Source: Candidatus Omnitrophota bacterium
GTDB lineage: Bacteria > Omnitrophota > Gorgyraeia > Gygaellales > Profunditerraquicolaceae
Reading direction: 5' to 3'
Length of the DNA stretch: 6,162 nt
Assembly: GCA_016867095.1 (NCBI GenBank)
Contig: VGKK01000066.1
Coordinates: forward strand, 1 to 6,162
Shown piece by piece: positions 1 to 4,851 of this stretch. The first letter of the stretch is position 1. Every line of letters starts with the position of its first letter. The position numbers were made by a program, and so were the translations under genes. The notes under the pieces are model-generated. The model saw only the letters and a list, made by a program, of their open reading frames with translations. It ran no database searches and was not told the origin of the DNA.

Positions 1-2
1 AA

Positions 3-128
3 GGCACGCCTAAGGCCGGGGATGACGCCGGAGCGCTGAAGGTGATAAAGTTAAGCGAGATTAAAGATTTGGATTTTGCTTTTGACCATAAACAAATCAT
101 TCAGGATTACCTAAAAACTAAAGCATAA
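3..128 (+). CDS. Nudix hydrolase, C-terminal fragment
   Basis: This is the last 41 codons of a gene that starts before the window, ending in TAA at 126-128. The tail reads KAGDDAGALKVIKL, then LDFAFDH, then a short helix with IIQDYL. This matches the end of Nudix hydrolases of the ADP-ribose or nucleotide pyrophosphatase type, where an AGDDA-like strand, a 'pl-eL' segment and an aFDH-x-IL helix follow the catalytic Nudix box. The Nudix box itself lies outside the window, so substrate and activity cannot be read. The next gene begins at the base after the stop codon, suggesting co-transcription. The family call rests on remembered family patterns and is fairly firm. The exact enzyme is unknown. 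Confidence 0.7.
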   Translation, partial: GTPKAGDDAGALKVIKLSEIKDLDFAFDHKQIIQDYLKTKA

Positions 129-566
129 TTGAAAAAATTATTTATACCTTGCCCGGGACTATTATTCCTTGCCCTTTTTTTCTGCGGCTGCGCTAATACA
201 CCATTCCCAAAAGTTTGCCTCAAAAGTGTTTGCTTTAAAGTAGAGGTTGCCGATTCTCCGGCCGAGAGAGAAAGGGGTTTAATGTTTAGAAAGGGCCTGG
301 CCGAAGACGAGGGTATGCTTTTTATCTTTGATAAAGAGGAGAGGCATAATTTCTGGATGAAGAATATGGAATTTGCCTTAGATATAATTTGGGTTGGCCG
401 CGACAGGAGAATAGTGGATATCCATCAAAACGTGCCGCCCTGCAGGGATGAATGCCCGGGCATCAGCCCGCGCGCCCAGGCCGGGTTTGTTTTAGAGGTA
501 AATGCCGGCTTTGTCAGGAAGAACCATATCAGGATAGGGGATAGCCTGACCTTGACAGGGATATAA
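129..566 (+). CDS. DUF192 family exported or lipid-anchored protein
   Basis: A 145-residue protein starting at TTG, immediately after the upstream TAA. No clear Shine-Dalgarno is visible, so translation probably depends on coupling to the Nudix gene. Residues 1-21 form a short basic then hydrophobic signal sequence ending in FFCGC. Cys21 could be a lipobox cysteine, but Phe at -3 is atypical. Residues 36-143 cover the DUF192 domain, with ERERGLMFR (46-54), GMLFIFD (62-68), FWMKNM (75-80), ALDIIWV (83-89) and VLEVNAGF (121-128). DUF192 proteins are small beta-rich proteins, often exported, with no established general function. Extra cysteines (30, 35, 105, 109) might form disulfides outside the cytoplasm. 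No later start codon keeps the signal sequence, so the TTG start is preferred. Confidence 0.87.
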   Translation: MKKLFIPCPGLLFLALFFCGCANTPFPKVCLKSVCFKVEVADSPAERERGLMFRKGLAEDEGMLFIFDKEERHNFWMKNMEFALDIIWVGRDRRIVDIHQNVPPCRDECPGISPRAQAGFVLEVNAGFVRKNHIRIGDSLTLTGI

Positions 567-580
567 AAATATGTTATATT
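552..580 (+). promoter_or_regulatory. Sigma70-type promoter for the riboswitch operon
   Basis: A perfect -35 TTGACA (552-557) is separated by exactly 17 bp from TATATT (575-580), a five-of-six match to the -10 box. The -35 lies inside the last codons of the DUF192 gene. Transcription would start near 587, about 33 bases before the first paired strand of the c-di-GMP-I aptamer. This gives the riboswitch and peptide genes their own transcription unit. Confidence 0.7.
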
Positions 581-619
581 CTATATACAGTTAGCATTTT
601 GATAATTTGGTGAGTTTTT

Positions 620-699
620 CATTGAAAAAGGCAAACTAAGGGTAACCTTGGGGCGCAAAGCTACCTGTCCGTGCATCGCGGATAGAGGGGCTGCCAATG
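620..699 (+). promoter_or_regulatory. c-di-GMP-I (GEMM-I) riboswitch aptamer
   Basis: The core matches the GEMM-I consensus: GGCAAAC (630-636), a six-pair hairpin 636-641/646-651 with GNRA loop GTAA (642-645), GCGCAAAGC (653-661), a third stem about 664-688, then GGGGCTGCCAATG (687-699). P1 is CATTG (620-624) with CAATG (695-699). Ligand-contact positions known from the Vibrio Vc2 structure all line up: G14-C93 as 624-695, A18 as 628, G20 as 630, G21-C46 as 631-656, A47 as 657 and C92 as 694. The five-base linker between P1 and G20 has the right length. G at position 20 predicts canonical c-di-GMP recognition rather than the G20A cGAMP type. P3 is short and shows no obvious 11-base tetraloop receptor, so affinity may differ from Vc2. 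It sits between a strong promoter and an intrinsic terminator, ahead of two peptide genes. Confidence 0.9.
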
Positions 700-704
700 C
701 AGAG

Positions 705-735
705 AACCTCAAAAGCGCCTTTTTGAGGTTTTTTT
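705..735 (+). terminator. Intrinsic terminator, riboswitch expression platform
   Basis: AACCTCAAAA (705-714) pairs perfectly with TTTTGAGGTT (721-730) around a six-base loop, and a seven-T run (729-735) follows. It starts five bases after the aptamer. A competing hairpin, GAGG (685-688) with CCTC (707-710) plus CTGC (691-694) with GCAG (699-702), would capture both the 3' strand of P1 and the first strand of the terminator. It could serve as the antiterminator. Ligand-stabilised P1 would then favour termination, predicting an OFF switch. The hairpins are seen; the direction of control is inferred. Confidence 0.87.
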
Positions 736-779
736 ATTGCCCTTAAGGTTATTTTTGGTTGGCCTTAAGGAGGTGCAGG

Positions 780-887
780 ATGAGACGCGTTGGACGTAGG
801 CATCAGAGGAGACACAAAAGGCACTACAGGAGACACCTGGGGTTTTTCGGGATGTTGAAGCGTTATTTAGATATGCTGGCAAGTTAA
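780..887 (+). CDS. Arg/His-rich 35-residue peptide, riboswitch-controlled (copy 1)
   Basis: A 35-codon gene with ATG at 780 and TAA at 885-887, preceded by an excellent Shine-Dalgarno AAGGAGGT (767-774) five bases upstream. The product has 10 Arg, 4 His and 2 Lys. Residues 6-19 approximate a four-residue repeat of the form RRHx (RRHQ, RRHK, RHY, RRH). At the DNA level AGGAGACAC occurs twice (807-815, 828-836). Residues 20-35 (LGFFGMLKRYLDMLAS) could form a short amphipathic helix. There is no signal peptide and I recognise no family. It is the first gene after the c-di-GMP-I riboswitch and terminator, and an ungapped paralogue follows 14 bp downstream. Expression is predicted to respond to c-di-GMP. 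The charge suggests nucleic-acid, membrane or metal binding, but this is speculation. The RBS, the riboswitch position and the paralogue make coding likely. Confidence 0.75.
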   Translation: MRRVGRRHQRRHKRHYRRHLGFFGMLKRYLDMLAS

Positions 888-901
888 GTGGAGGCGGAAA
901 A

Positions 902-1012
902 ATGAGGCGTATACACCGAAAAATACACAGAAGATTAAGAAGGCACCACAGGAGAGCCGTGAATTTTCTAGAGGCAATGCGGCTTTACGGCGGCATGCCG
1001 GTGGGTACTTAG
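902..1012 (+). CDS. Arg/His-rich 36-residue peptide, riboswitch-controlled (copy 2)
   Basis: A 36-codon gene with ATG at 902 and TAG at 1010-1012, preceded by the Shine-Dalgarno GTGGAGG (888-894) with a seven-base spacer. The product has 10 Arg, 4 His and 1 Lys. Without gaps it matches the preceding peptide at 13 of 35 positions: M1, R2, R3, R6, R10, R11, R14, H15, R17, R18, F22, Y29 and M32. Many other positions are conservative (V/I4, R/K7, K/R13, L/V20, F/L23, K/R27). The basic N-terminal half is followed by NFLEAMRLYGGMPVGT. I know of no named family. It shares the riboswitch transcript with copy 1. Its stop lies 2 bp from the convergent helicase stop, with no terminator between them, so transcripts probably run into each other. 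Function unknown; a pair acting together is an inference. Confidence 0.74.
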   Translation: MRRIHRKIHRRLRRHHRRAVNFLEAMRLYGGMPVGT

Positions 1013-1014
1013 TT

Positions 1015-2892
1015 TTAACCCTCCCGCAATTGCTTCTCAGCGTCAATGATATCACGGTTAATCACCCGGATAGTTTCTTTGATTTTTTCCTTTAAGATAA
1101 GCGAGGCCACCTTGGCCTCGTTTATTTCTCTGAGTATCTGCATCGCCATCCTGAAGTAGCGCACCACCTCGCCTTCATCAGTATCCGTAAATTGCAGGGT
1201 TTTGGAAAAATTTGTCCCCCGCAGCCAGGCCTCCATAGCCGAGCTTAAGTGAAAATAGGGCGGCTTGCTAAAAGGATAAATCCTGTATCTTTGTTCTTTA
1301 TGTTTTATCCCGGCATAGAGCTCTTCGCAGGCTGTCTTTAGCTTGCGGATATTTTTAGAAAGCCCGGCCAGGCGCTGGTTTTTTCTCGGCTCAAAGACTA
1401 TTGCCGCAGCCATCACCCCTAAACCAAATTCATCCAATTGCTCCAGAATATTGTGCTCATACAATTCAGCCAGGATTAATTCGTAGCCATAGACGCTTTT
1501 GGCGAATTGGCCTTTTTGGGTCAGGCCGTCTTTATAGATATAACCTGAATCCTTGAGGATTTTTAATTTAGCCTCCAGCAGCTTGAGCGCTTCCCTTTGT
1601 TCGTGTTTGTGGGATTGAAAATAATGCAGCGACAAGGGGTAAATCCTGAAAAGCCCGTCTTTATATTTTTCATACAAATTAAGCACCGTGGCATAGGCGG
1701 TATTGAGCTGGCTTTTGACTTCTTCGGGCTTGCCGTAGATAATGCGTTTTAAGTCTTCGTAATTTATCCGCTGTAAATTGATGCGGCAATAGACAAAGCC
1801 TTCCTTATCTATCCCGCGCCTGCCGGCGCGGCCGGCCATTTGATAAAAGTCGCGGGTCTTCAGGTTCCTGACATAACGGCCGTAGAATTTCCTTAATGCG
1901 TCAAAGATGACCGTGCGGCTGGGCATATTTATGCCCAGGGCAAAGGTTTCCGTGGTAAAAATCACCTTTAAGAGCCGGCTGGTAAATAATCTTTCCACGA
2001 CTTCCTTGAGCGTCGGCAGCATTCCGGCATGATGATAGGCAATACCTTTTTTAATGAGCGGGTACAAAACCCGCGCGGACTGCTCGTGTTTTAAATCAAA
2101 ACGCTCCAGCAGGGATTCGTAGAGGCTGGTGATTTGCGCGCTTTCCTTGGCGCTCAGGAAATCATAGCTGTACAATTCAAAGGCCAGGTCTTCTGCCCGC
2201 TTTCGGCCAAAGACAAAATAGATGCAGGGCAAGCCCTCTTTTTGGCGGATATAATTTATGAGGCTGTGCAGCCTGTTCGGCCGGCCGTGCCCGCCACGCC
2301 GTATATTATTCAGGTTATCTATGACTTCATTCTGAGATTGGAAGAAAAAATGCAGGGGGACCGGCCTTTCTTCTTCAATTACCGTCTTGATGGGTTTATG
2401 ATGAATGGACTCTATCCAGTCAGCAAGCTGTTTGATGTTGGGGATGGTGGCGGAGAGCGCCAGGATATTCATCTGCGCCGGCAGAAAAATCAGGGATTCT
2501 TCCCAGACTGTGCCGCGCTCAGGGTTGTCAATATAGTGGATTTCGTCAAAGATGACCCAGGAATATTTTTTTAAACTTTGCGGCTCATCCAGGACTTTAT
2601 TGCGGAATATCTCCGTGGTCATAATCATCACCGCGGCGTCCGGATTAATGGAGACATCACCGGTTAATATCCCGATATTGTCGGCAAATTGGCCCTGGAA
2701 GTCGCGGAATTTCTGATTAGAAAGGGCCTTGATGGGCGCGGTGTAGATTACGCCCCGGTTTTTTTGGATGCATTCATTCAGGATGTGTTCGGCAATCGCG
2801 GTTTTCCCCGCTCCGGTCGGCGCGGAAACAATTACCGAGCATCCCTGGTTAATATAATCAATAGCTTCCTGCTGAAACCGGTCATAAATCAT
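1015..2892 (-). CDS. Ski2-like DExH-box RNA helicase with DSHCT-type C-terminus
   Basis: A 625-residue superfamily 2 helicase of the Ski2/Mtr4/HelY group. The motifs are in order: FQQEAI (6-11), Walker A APTGAGKT (24-31), TAPIKALSNQKF (51-62), DEIH (116-119), SAT (147-149), YHHAGMLP (286-293), TTETFALGINMPS (313-325) and QMAGRAGRRG (351-360). From about 380 to 610 come a winged-helix-like region and a DSHCT-type helical domain, including DEGEVVRYFRMAMQILREI near the C-terminus. These enzymes use ATP to unwind RNA and often feed exonucleases; the partner here is unknown. Ski2-like proteins usually have about 900 or more residues, so this is a compact form without the long insertions. ATG at 2892 has no Shine-Dalgarno but a TATAAT only six bases upstream, suggesting a leaderless mRNA. 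It converges on the peptide operon. Confidence 0.9.
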   Translation of the reverse strand: MIYDRFQQEAIDYINQGCSVIVSAPTGAGKTAIAEHILNECIQKNRGVIYTAPIKALSNQKFRDFQGQFADNIGILTGDVSINPDAAVMIMTTEIFRNKVLDEPQSLKKYSWVIFDEIHYIDNPERGTVWEESLIFLPAQMNILALSATIPNIKQLADWIESIHHKPIKTVIEEERPVPLHFFFQSQNEVIDNLNNIRRGGHGRPNRLHSLINYIRQKEGLPCIYFVFGRKRAEDLAFELYSYDFLSAKESAQITSLYESLLERFDLKHEQSARVLYPLIKKGIAYHHAGMLPTLKEVVERLFTSRLLKVIFTTETFALGINMPSRTVIFDALRKFYGRYVRNLKTRDFYQMAGRAGRRGIDKEGFVYCRINLQRINYEDLKRIIYGKPEEVKSQLNTAYATVLNLYEKYKDGLFRIYPLSLHYFQSHKHEQREALKLLEAKLKILKDSGYIYKDGLTQKGQFAKSVYGYELILAELYEHNILEQLDEFGLGVMAAAIVFEPRKNQRLAGLSKNIRKLKTACEELYAGIKHKEQRYRIYPFSKPPYFHLSSAMEAWLRGTNFSKTLQFTDTDEGEVVRYFRMAMQILREINEAKVASLILKEKIKETIRVINRDIIDAEKQLREG

Positions 2893-2898
2893 GCGGCT

Positions 2899-2926
2899 AT
2901 TATACTATAATTAGCACCGTTTGCAA
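2899..2926 (-). promoter_or_regulatory. Probable helicase promoter, repeat-derived -35, leaderless start
   Basis: On the minus strand TTGCAA (2926-2921) is followed after 16 bp by a perfect TATAAT (2904-2899). The helicase ATG begins six bases after the -10 box, about where transcription should start. The -35 lies within the GTTTGCAAAC palindrome at the end of the 60-bp repeat, while the -10 lies outside the repeat. The -35 matches consensus at four of six positions. Confidence 0.5.
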
Positions 2927-2970
2927 ACCCAAAGCAGTACCGTTTTTAAAACCAATCGGGTAACTGTACC
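2911..2970 (+). repeat. 60-bp dispersed repeat, left copy (L)
   Basis: The 60 bases match the reverse complement of 4776-4835 at 57 positions with no gaps; the three differences are adjacent, near 2950-2952. The copy contains the palindrome GTTTGCAAAC (2919-2928) and a GGTA/TACC small stem near 2959-2970. The end carrying TTAGCACC faces the helicase start 18 bases away. It also forms one end of the RAYT-bearing element. The size and the transposase neighbour suggest a REP/BIME or MITE-like sequence. Confidence 0.85.
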
Positions 2971-3005
2971 CTCGGGATATTATTGAAGCGTTTTTAATAG
3001 AACAT

Positions 3006-3488
3006 TTAGCCAAGCGACCATTCATCGATAACGCCGTCTTTTACATTCGATATTCTGGCGTGGTAGCTGTTCCACTTGTATTGTAGCGGCATATCTGCTA
3101 AGCCCGAGCGAACAGGGTTTAATTCTATATAATTGATACAATCTAGCAGATATTTATCTCTGGTGATAATTTTGCTTTTGAATCTACCTTGCCATAAATG
3201 GCCGACTTTTTCGTATTTGTTGTTAAAATATGAAGTATAGTTTCTGTTAAGCCCGTGCATAAACTTAGACAGAAGTGCCGGCATTTCTGTTTCTCCAAGC
3301 AGATGTACATGATTAGGCATAAGGCAGTAAGCATAGACTCGGAATTGGTATTTACGCTTAAATCTTTTTAGTAGCGCTATATATGTAAGATAATCATCTT
3401 CGCCCCGGAAGACGGTTTGTTTCTGGTTGCCCCTTACAATCAGATGGTAGCAAACATGTTCCATAATGAGTCTTCTTGTGGTAGGCAT
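3006..3488 (-). CDS. REP-associated tyrosine transposase (RAYT, IS200-like Y1 family)
   Basis: A 160-residue protein starting MPTTRR, typical of RAYTs. It has YHLIVRGNQKQTVF (14-27), the HUH-type metal site NHVHLL (59-64; His60, His62), HLWQGRFKS (97-105) and YIELNPVRSGL (120-130), whose Tyr120 is the expected nucleophile. RAYTs nick and join single-stranded DNA at palindromic REP sequences and are linked to REP spread. All catalytic residues look intact. The protein ends soon after the WNSY motif (140-142), a little shorter than many RAYTs, so a short subgroup or a trimmed C-terminus is possible. A near-perfect Shine-Dalgarno, AGGAGGTGAT, precedes ATG at 3488 on the minus strand. The family repeat flanks it on both sides, supporting self-association with these repeats. 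Confidence 0.92.
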   Translation of the reverse strand: MPTTRRLIMEHVCYHLIVRGNQKQTVFRGEDDYLTYIALLKRFKRKYQFRVYAYCLMPNHVHLLGETEMPALLSKFMHGLNRNYTSYFNNKYEKVGHLWQGRFKSKIITRDKYLLDCINYIELNPVRSGLADMPLQYKWNSYHARISNVKDGVIDEWSLG

Positions 3489-3578
3489 TTTTCATCACCT
3501 CCTAATACAATAGACGTAAAGATAAGTATTTTCTAACTAACTTTTTTTGGGTACACTTAAGTGAACAAATTTAAAGAC

Positions 3579-3609
3579 GTTACCCGAATAGGTTTGCAAA
3601 CGGTGCTAA
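3579..3609 (+). repeat. 31-bp shortened repeat copy (M)
   Basis: GTTACCCGA at one end and GGTTTGCAAACGGTGCTAA (3591-3609) at the other match the two ends of the 60-bp repeat, but the middle block with the GGTAC/TTTAAAAAC half is missing. It has the same orientation as the copy at 4776-4835. It ends 41 bases before the DUF3786 ATG. It is either an internal deletion of the long form or a single-unit ancestor. Confidence 0.75.
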
Positions 3610-3614
3610 AATTA

Positions 3615-3642
3615 TTGATTTATCTAATAAAAATAGTAAAAT
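3615..3642 (+). promoter_or_regulatory. Possible promoter of the DUF3786 gene
   Basis: TTGATT (3615-3620), a 16-bp spacer and TAAAAT (3637-3642) resemble a sigma70 promoter. The ATG at 3651 is only eight bases after the -10 and no Shine-Dalgarno is visible, so the message would be leaderless or nearly so. The region is AT-rich, so chance matches are possible. Confidence 0.35.
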
Positions 3643-3650
3643 AGATATTG

Positions 3651-4202
3651 ATGAGTTATGAGGCGGCTTTAAATAAGGCCTGGGGAGATTTAGCGGAATT
3701 AAGCCCGGAGGATAATCTTTCGCTGAAATTCTTAGCCGATACCTACGCGGTAAGCCTGCCGGATAAAAAGGTGATTTCATTATCGTGCAACGCCCCGGCA
3801 AAAGACTTTACCGCGATTTTACTCTTGCATTATCTGGCCAGGAAGTTGGAGGGCTTGCCGCCGACTACCGGAGAATGGCAGGATTTTAAAGAGCTGGCAG
3901 GGGTAGAAGGATATGCTGCCGCGTTCAGGAGCCGGGCCATCGCGCCGATACTTAAGAAATACGGCAGCAACCCGGAAGGTTTATTATCGGTTTTAGAAAG
4001 GCTGCCGGCAAAAAAAGCGGATAAGGGCGATGTGGGTATTGTCTTGGAAGTTTTTGAGGCGGTCCCTACCTTGATTACCCTTTGGCGCGGGGATGAAGAG
4101 TTCGGGCCGGAGGCGAACCTGCTTTTTGATAGAAGTATTACCCGGATATTCTGCACCGAAGATATCGTGGTGTTAGCCGGCATAATCGCCGCAAGCGTAT
4201 AA
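3651..4202 (+). CDS. DUF3786 domain protein
   Basis: A 183-residue cytoplasmic protein starting MSYEAALNKAWGDLAEL. A TTG directly upstream (3648) would add one residue, but the ATG is preferred. Features fitting DUF3786 are the N-terminal YEAALNKAW segment, LLLHYLARKLEGLPPTTGEW followed by FKELAG in the middle, and a C-terminal TLITLWRGDEEFGPEANLLFDRSI segment followed by CTEDIVVLAGII. DUF3786 proteins occur mostly in anaerobic bacteria; some are annotated near corrinoid or metal metabolism, but no activity is established. There is no signal peptide or membrane segment. No Shine-Dalgarno is seen, unlike aroC and the RAYT gene. A shortened repeat copy sits just upstream and a thermonuclease gene follows after 49 bp. 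Confidence 0.8.
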   Translation: MSYEAALNKAWGDLAELSPEDNLSLKFLADTYAVSLPDKKVISLSCNAPAKDFTAILLLHYLARKLEGLPPTTGEWQDFKELAGVEGYAAAFRSRAIAPILKKYGSNPEGLLSVLERLPAKKADKGDVGIVLEVFEAVPTLITLWRGDEEFGPEANLLFDRSITRIFCTEDIVVLAGIIAASV

Positions 4203-4203
4203 T

Positions 4204-4231
4204 AAGTCACAAGTCAAAAGTCACAAGTAAA
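4204..4231 (+). repeat. 14-bp tandem duplication between genes
   Basis: AAGTCACAAGTCAA (4204-4217) is followed directly by AAGTCACAAGTAAA (4218-4231), with one mismatch, and a partial third AGT follows. It fills most of the 49-bp gap between the DUF3786 and thermonuclease genes. It looks like replication slippage; no function is evident. Confidence 0.7.
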
Positions 4232-4251
4232 AGTTAATTAAGAGATCCAAA

Positions 4252-4776
4252 ATGAAAATTTTAAGAAATATAGTTTTGCTATTAGTAGGTATAATATTTC
4301 CGGTTTATTCAGTTTTTGCCGTGGATATTCCTTTTGGCAGGAGCTATAACTATGATGATATCCTGGTCAAGAGGGTTGTTGACGGCGATACCATCCAGCT
4401 GGAGACCGGCGAGCGGGTGCGTTTAATCGGCATAGATACGCCTGAAATGCATGAATCGGACAAATTATACAGGGATAGCCAGCGTACCAGCCAGGATGTC
4501 GCAAGTATTAAAGAATTAGGCCGGCGCTCCTACCTATTTACTAAAGGTTTAATAGAAGCAAAGCGCGTGGCTTTAGAATTTGATGTGGAAAAGCACGATA
4601 GATACGGCCGCCTGCTGGCTTATGTTTATTTAAAAGACGGCACGTTTGCGAATGCCGAAATTGTCAAGCAGGGTTACGCATCTTTAATGACTATCCCGCC
4701 TAATGTCAAATACGCGGATTTATTTTTAAAGCTGTATCAAGAAGCGCGCCAGAACAGGCGCGGATTATGGCAATAG
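4252..4776 (+). CDS. Secreted thermonuclease (staphylococcal nuclease-like)
   Basis: A 174-residue protein with an N-terminal signal peptide (1-23, probable cleavage after VFA). The nuclease domain covers 36-174. Its active site matches staphylococcal nuclease with a constant offset of 22 at the front: VVDGDTIQL (42-50; Asp44, Asp46), VRLIGIDTPE (56-65; Arg57, Asp62, Glu65) and DRYGRLLAYVY (116-126; Arg120 as Arg87). The C-terminus NRRGLW fits the family. Such enzymes cut DNA and RNA using calcium; here it would act outside the cytoplasm, perhaps in nutrient scavenging. The Shine-Dalgarno is weak (AAGAGAT). The TAG stop at 4774-4776 touches the first base of the next repeat copy. Confidence 0.92.
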   Translation: MKILRNIVLLLVGIIFPVYSVFAVDIPFGRSYNYDDILVKRVVDGDTIQLETGERVRLIGIDTPEMHESDKLYRDSQRTSQDVASIKELGRRSYLFTKGLIEAKRVALEFDVEKHDRYGRLLAYVYLKDGTFANAEIVKQGYASLMTIPPNVKYADLFLKLYQEARQNRRGLWQ

Positions 4777-4835
4777 GTACAGTTACCCGATTAACTTTAA
4801 AAACGGTACTGCTTTGGGTTTGCAAACGGTGCTAA
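4776..4835 (-). repeat. 60-bp dispersed repeat, right copy (R)
   Basis: This is the inverted partner of 2911-2970 (57 of 60 identical). It fills almost the whole gap between the thermonuclease stop codon and the aroC Shine-Dalgarno. CAGTTACC (4780-4787) can pair with GGTACTG (4805-4811) as a bulged hairpin, and GTTTGCAAAC (4818-4827) is a perfect palindrome. A bulged hairpin is typical of REP sequences served by RAYTs. Confidence 0.85.
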
Positions 4836-4851
4836 AAGTAGAGGAGGGGGT

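Larger units (their letters stand above)
2911..3609. mobile_element. RAYT-carrying REP-type element of about 0.7 kb
   Basis: The RAYT gene is bounded by the 60-bp repeat (2911-2970) and an inverted 31-bp derivative (3579-3609). Both outermost ends share 19 bp (TTAGCACCGTTTGCAAACC and its complement), followed inward by CGGGTAAC. The right inner flank also holds a perfect palindrome, CACTTAAGTG (3554-3563), and a T-run (3542-3548). No target-site duplication is evident, as expected for HUH-type enzymes. The outer limits are judged only from where repeat similarity stops. Confidence 0.65.

Noticed and set aside
625..632. Possible G20A substitution that would make the riboswitch a 3',3'-cGAMP sensor
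   Set aside because: A first count put an A at position 20. Anchoring on the G14-C93 pair (624-695), the five-base linker and the G21-C46 pair (631-656) puts G630 at position 20; the A is position 19. Canonical c-di-GMP specificity is expected.
867..1055. 62-codon open frame on the minus strand across the second peptide gene
   Set aside because: It overlaps both peptide genes and the end of the helicase, has no good RBS, and its Cys/Phe-rich product looks like an antisense shadow of the Arg-rich frame.
2134..2910. Plus-strand open frames opposite the helicase (2134-2574 and 2689-2910)
   Set aside because: The minus strand encodes an intact helicase with all motifs; these are antisense shadows with no RBS or recognisable domain.
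3830..4210. 126-codon minus-strand open frame
   Set aside because: Exactly antisense to the DUF3786 gene, with Ser/Pro/Lys-rich composition typical of a shadow frame.
2911..4835. CRISPR array
   Set aside because: The repeat copies are inverted, far apart and separated by genes, not regularly spaced direct repeats with short spacers.
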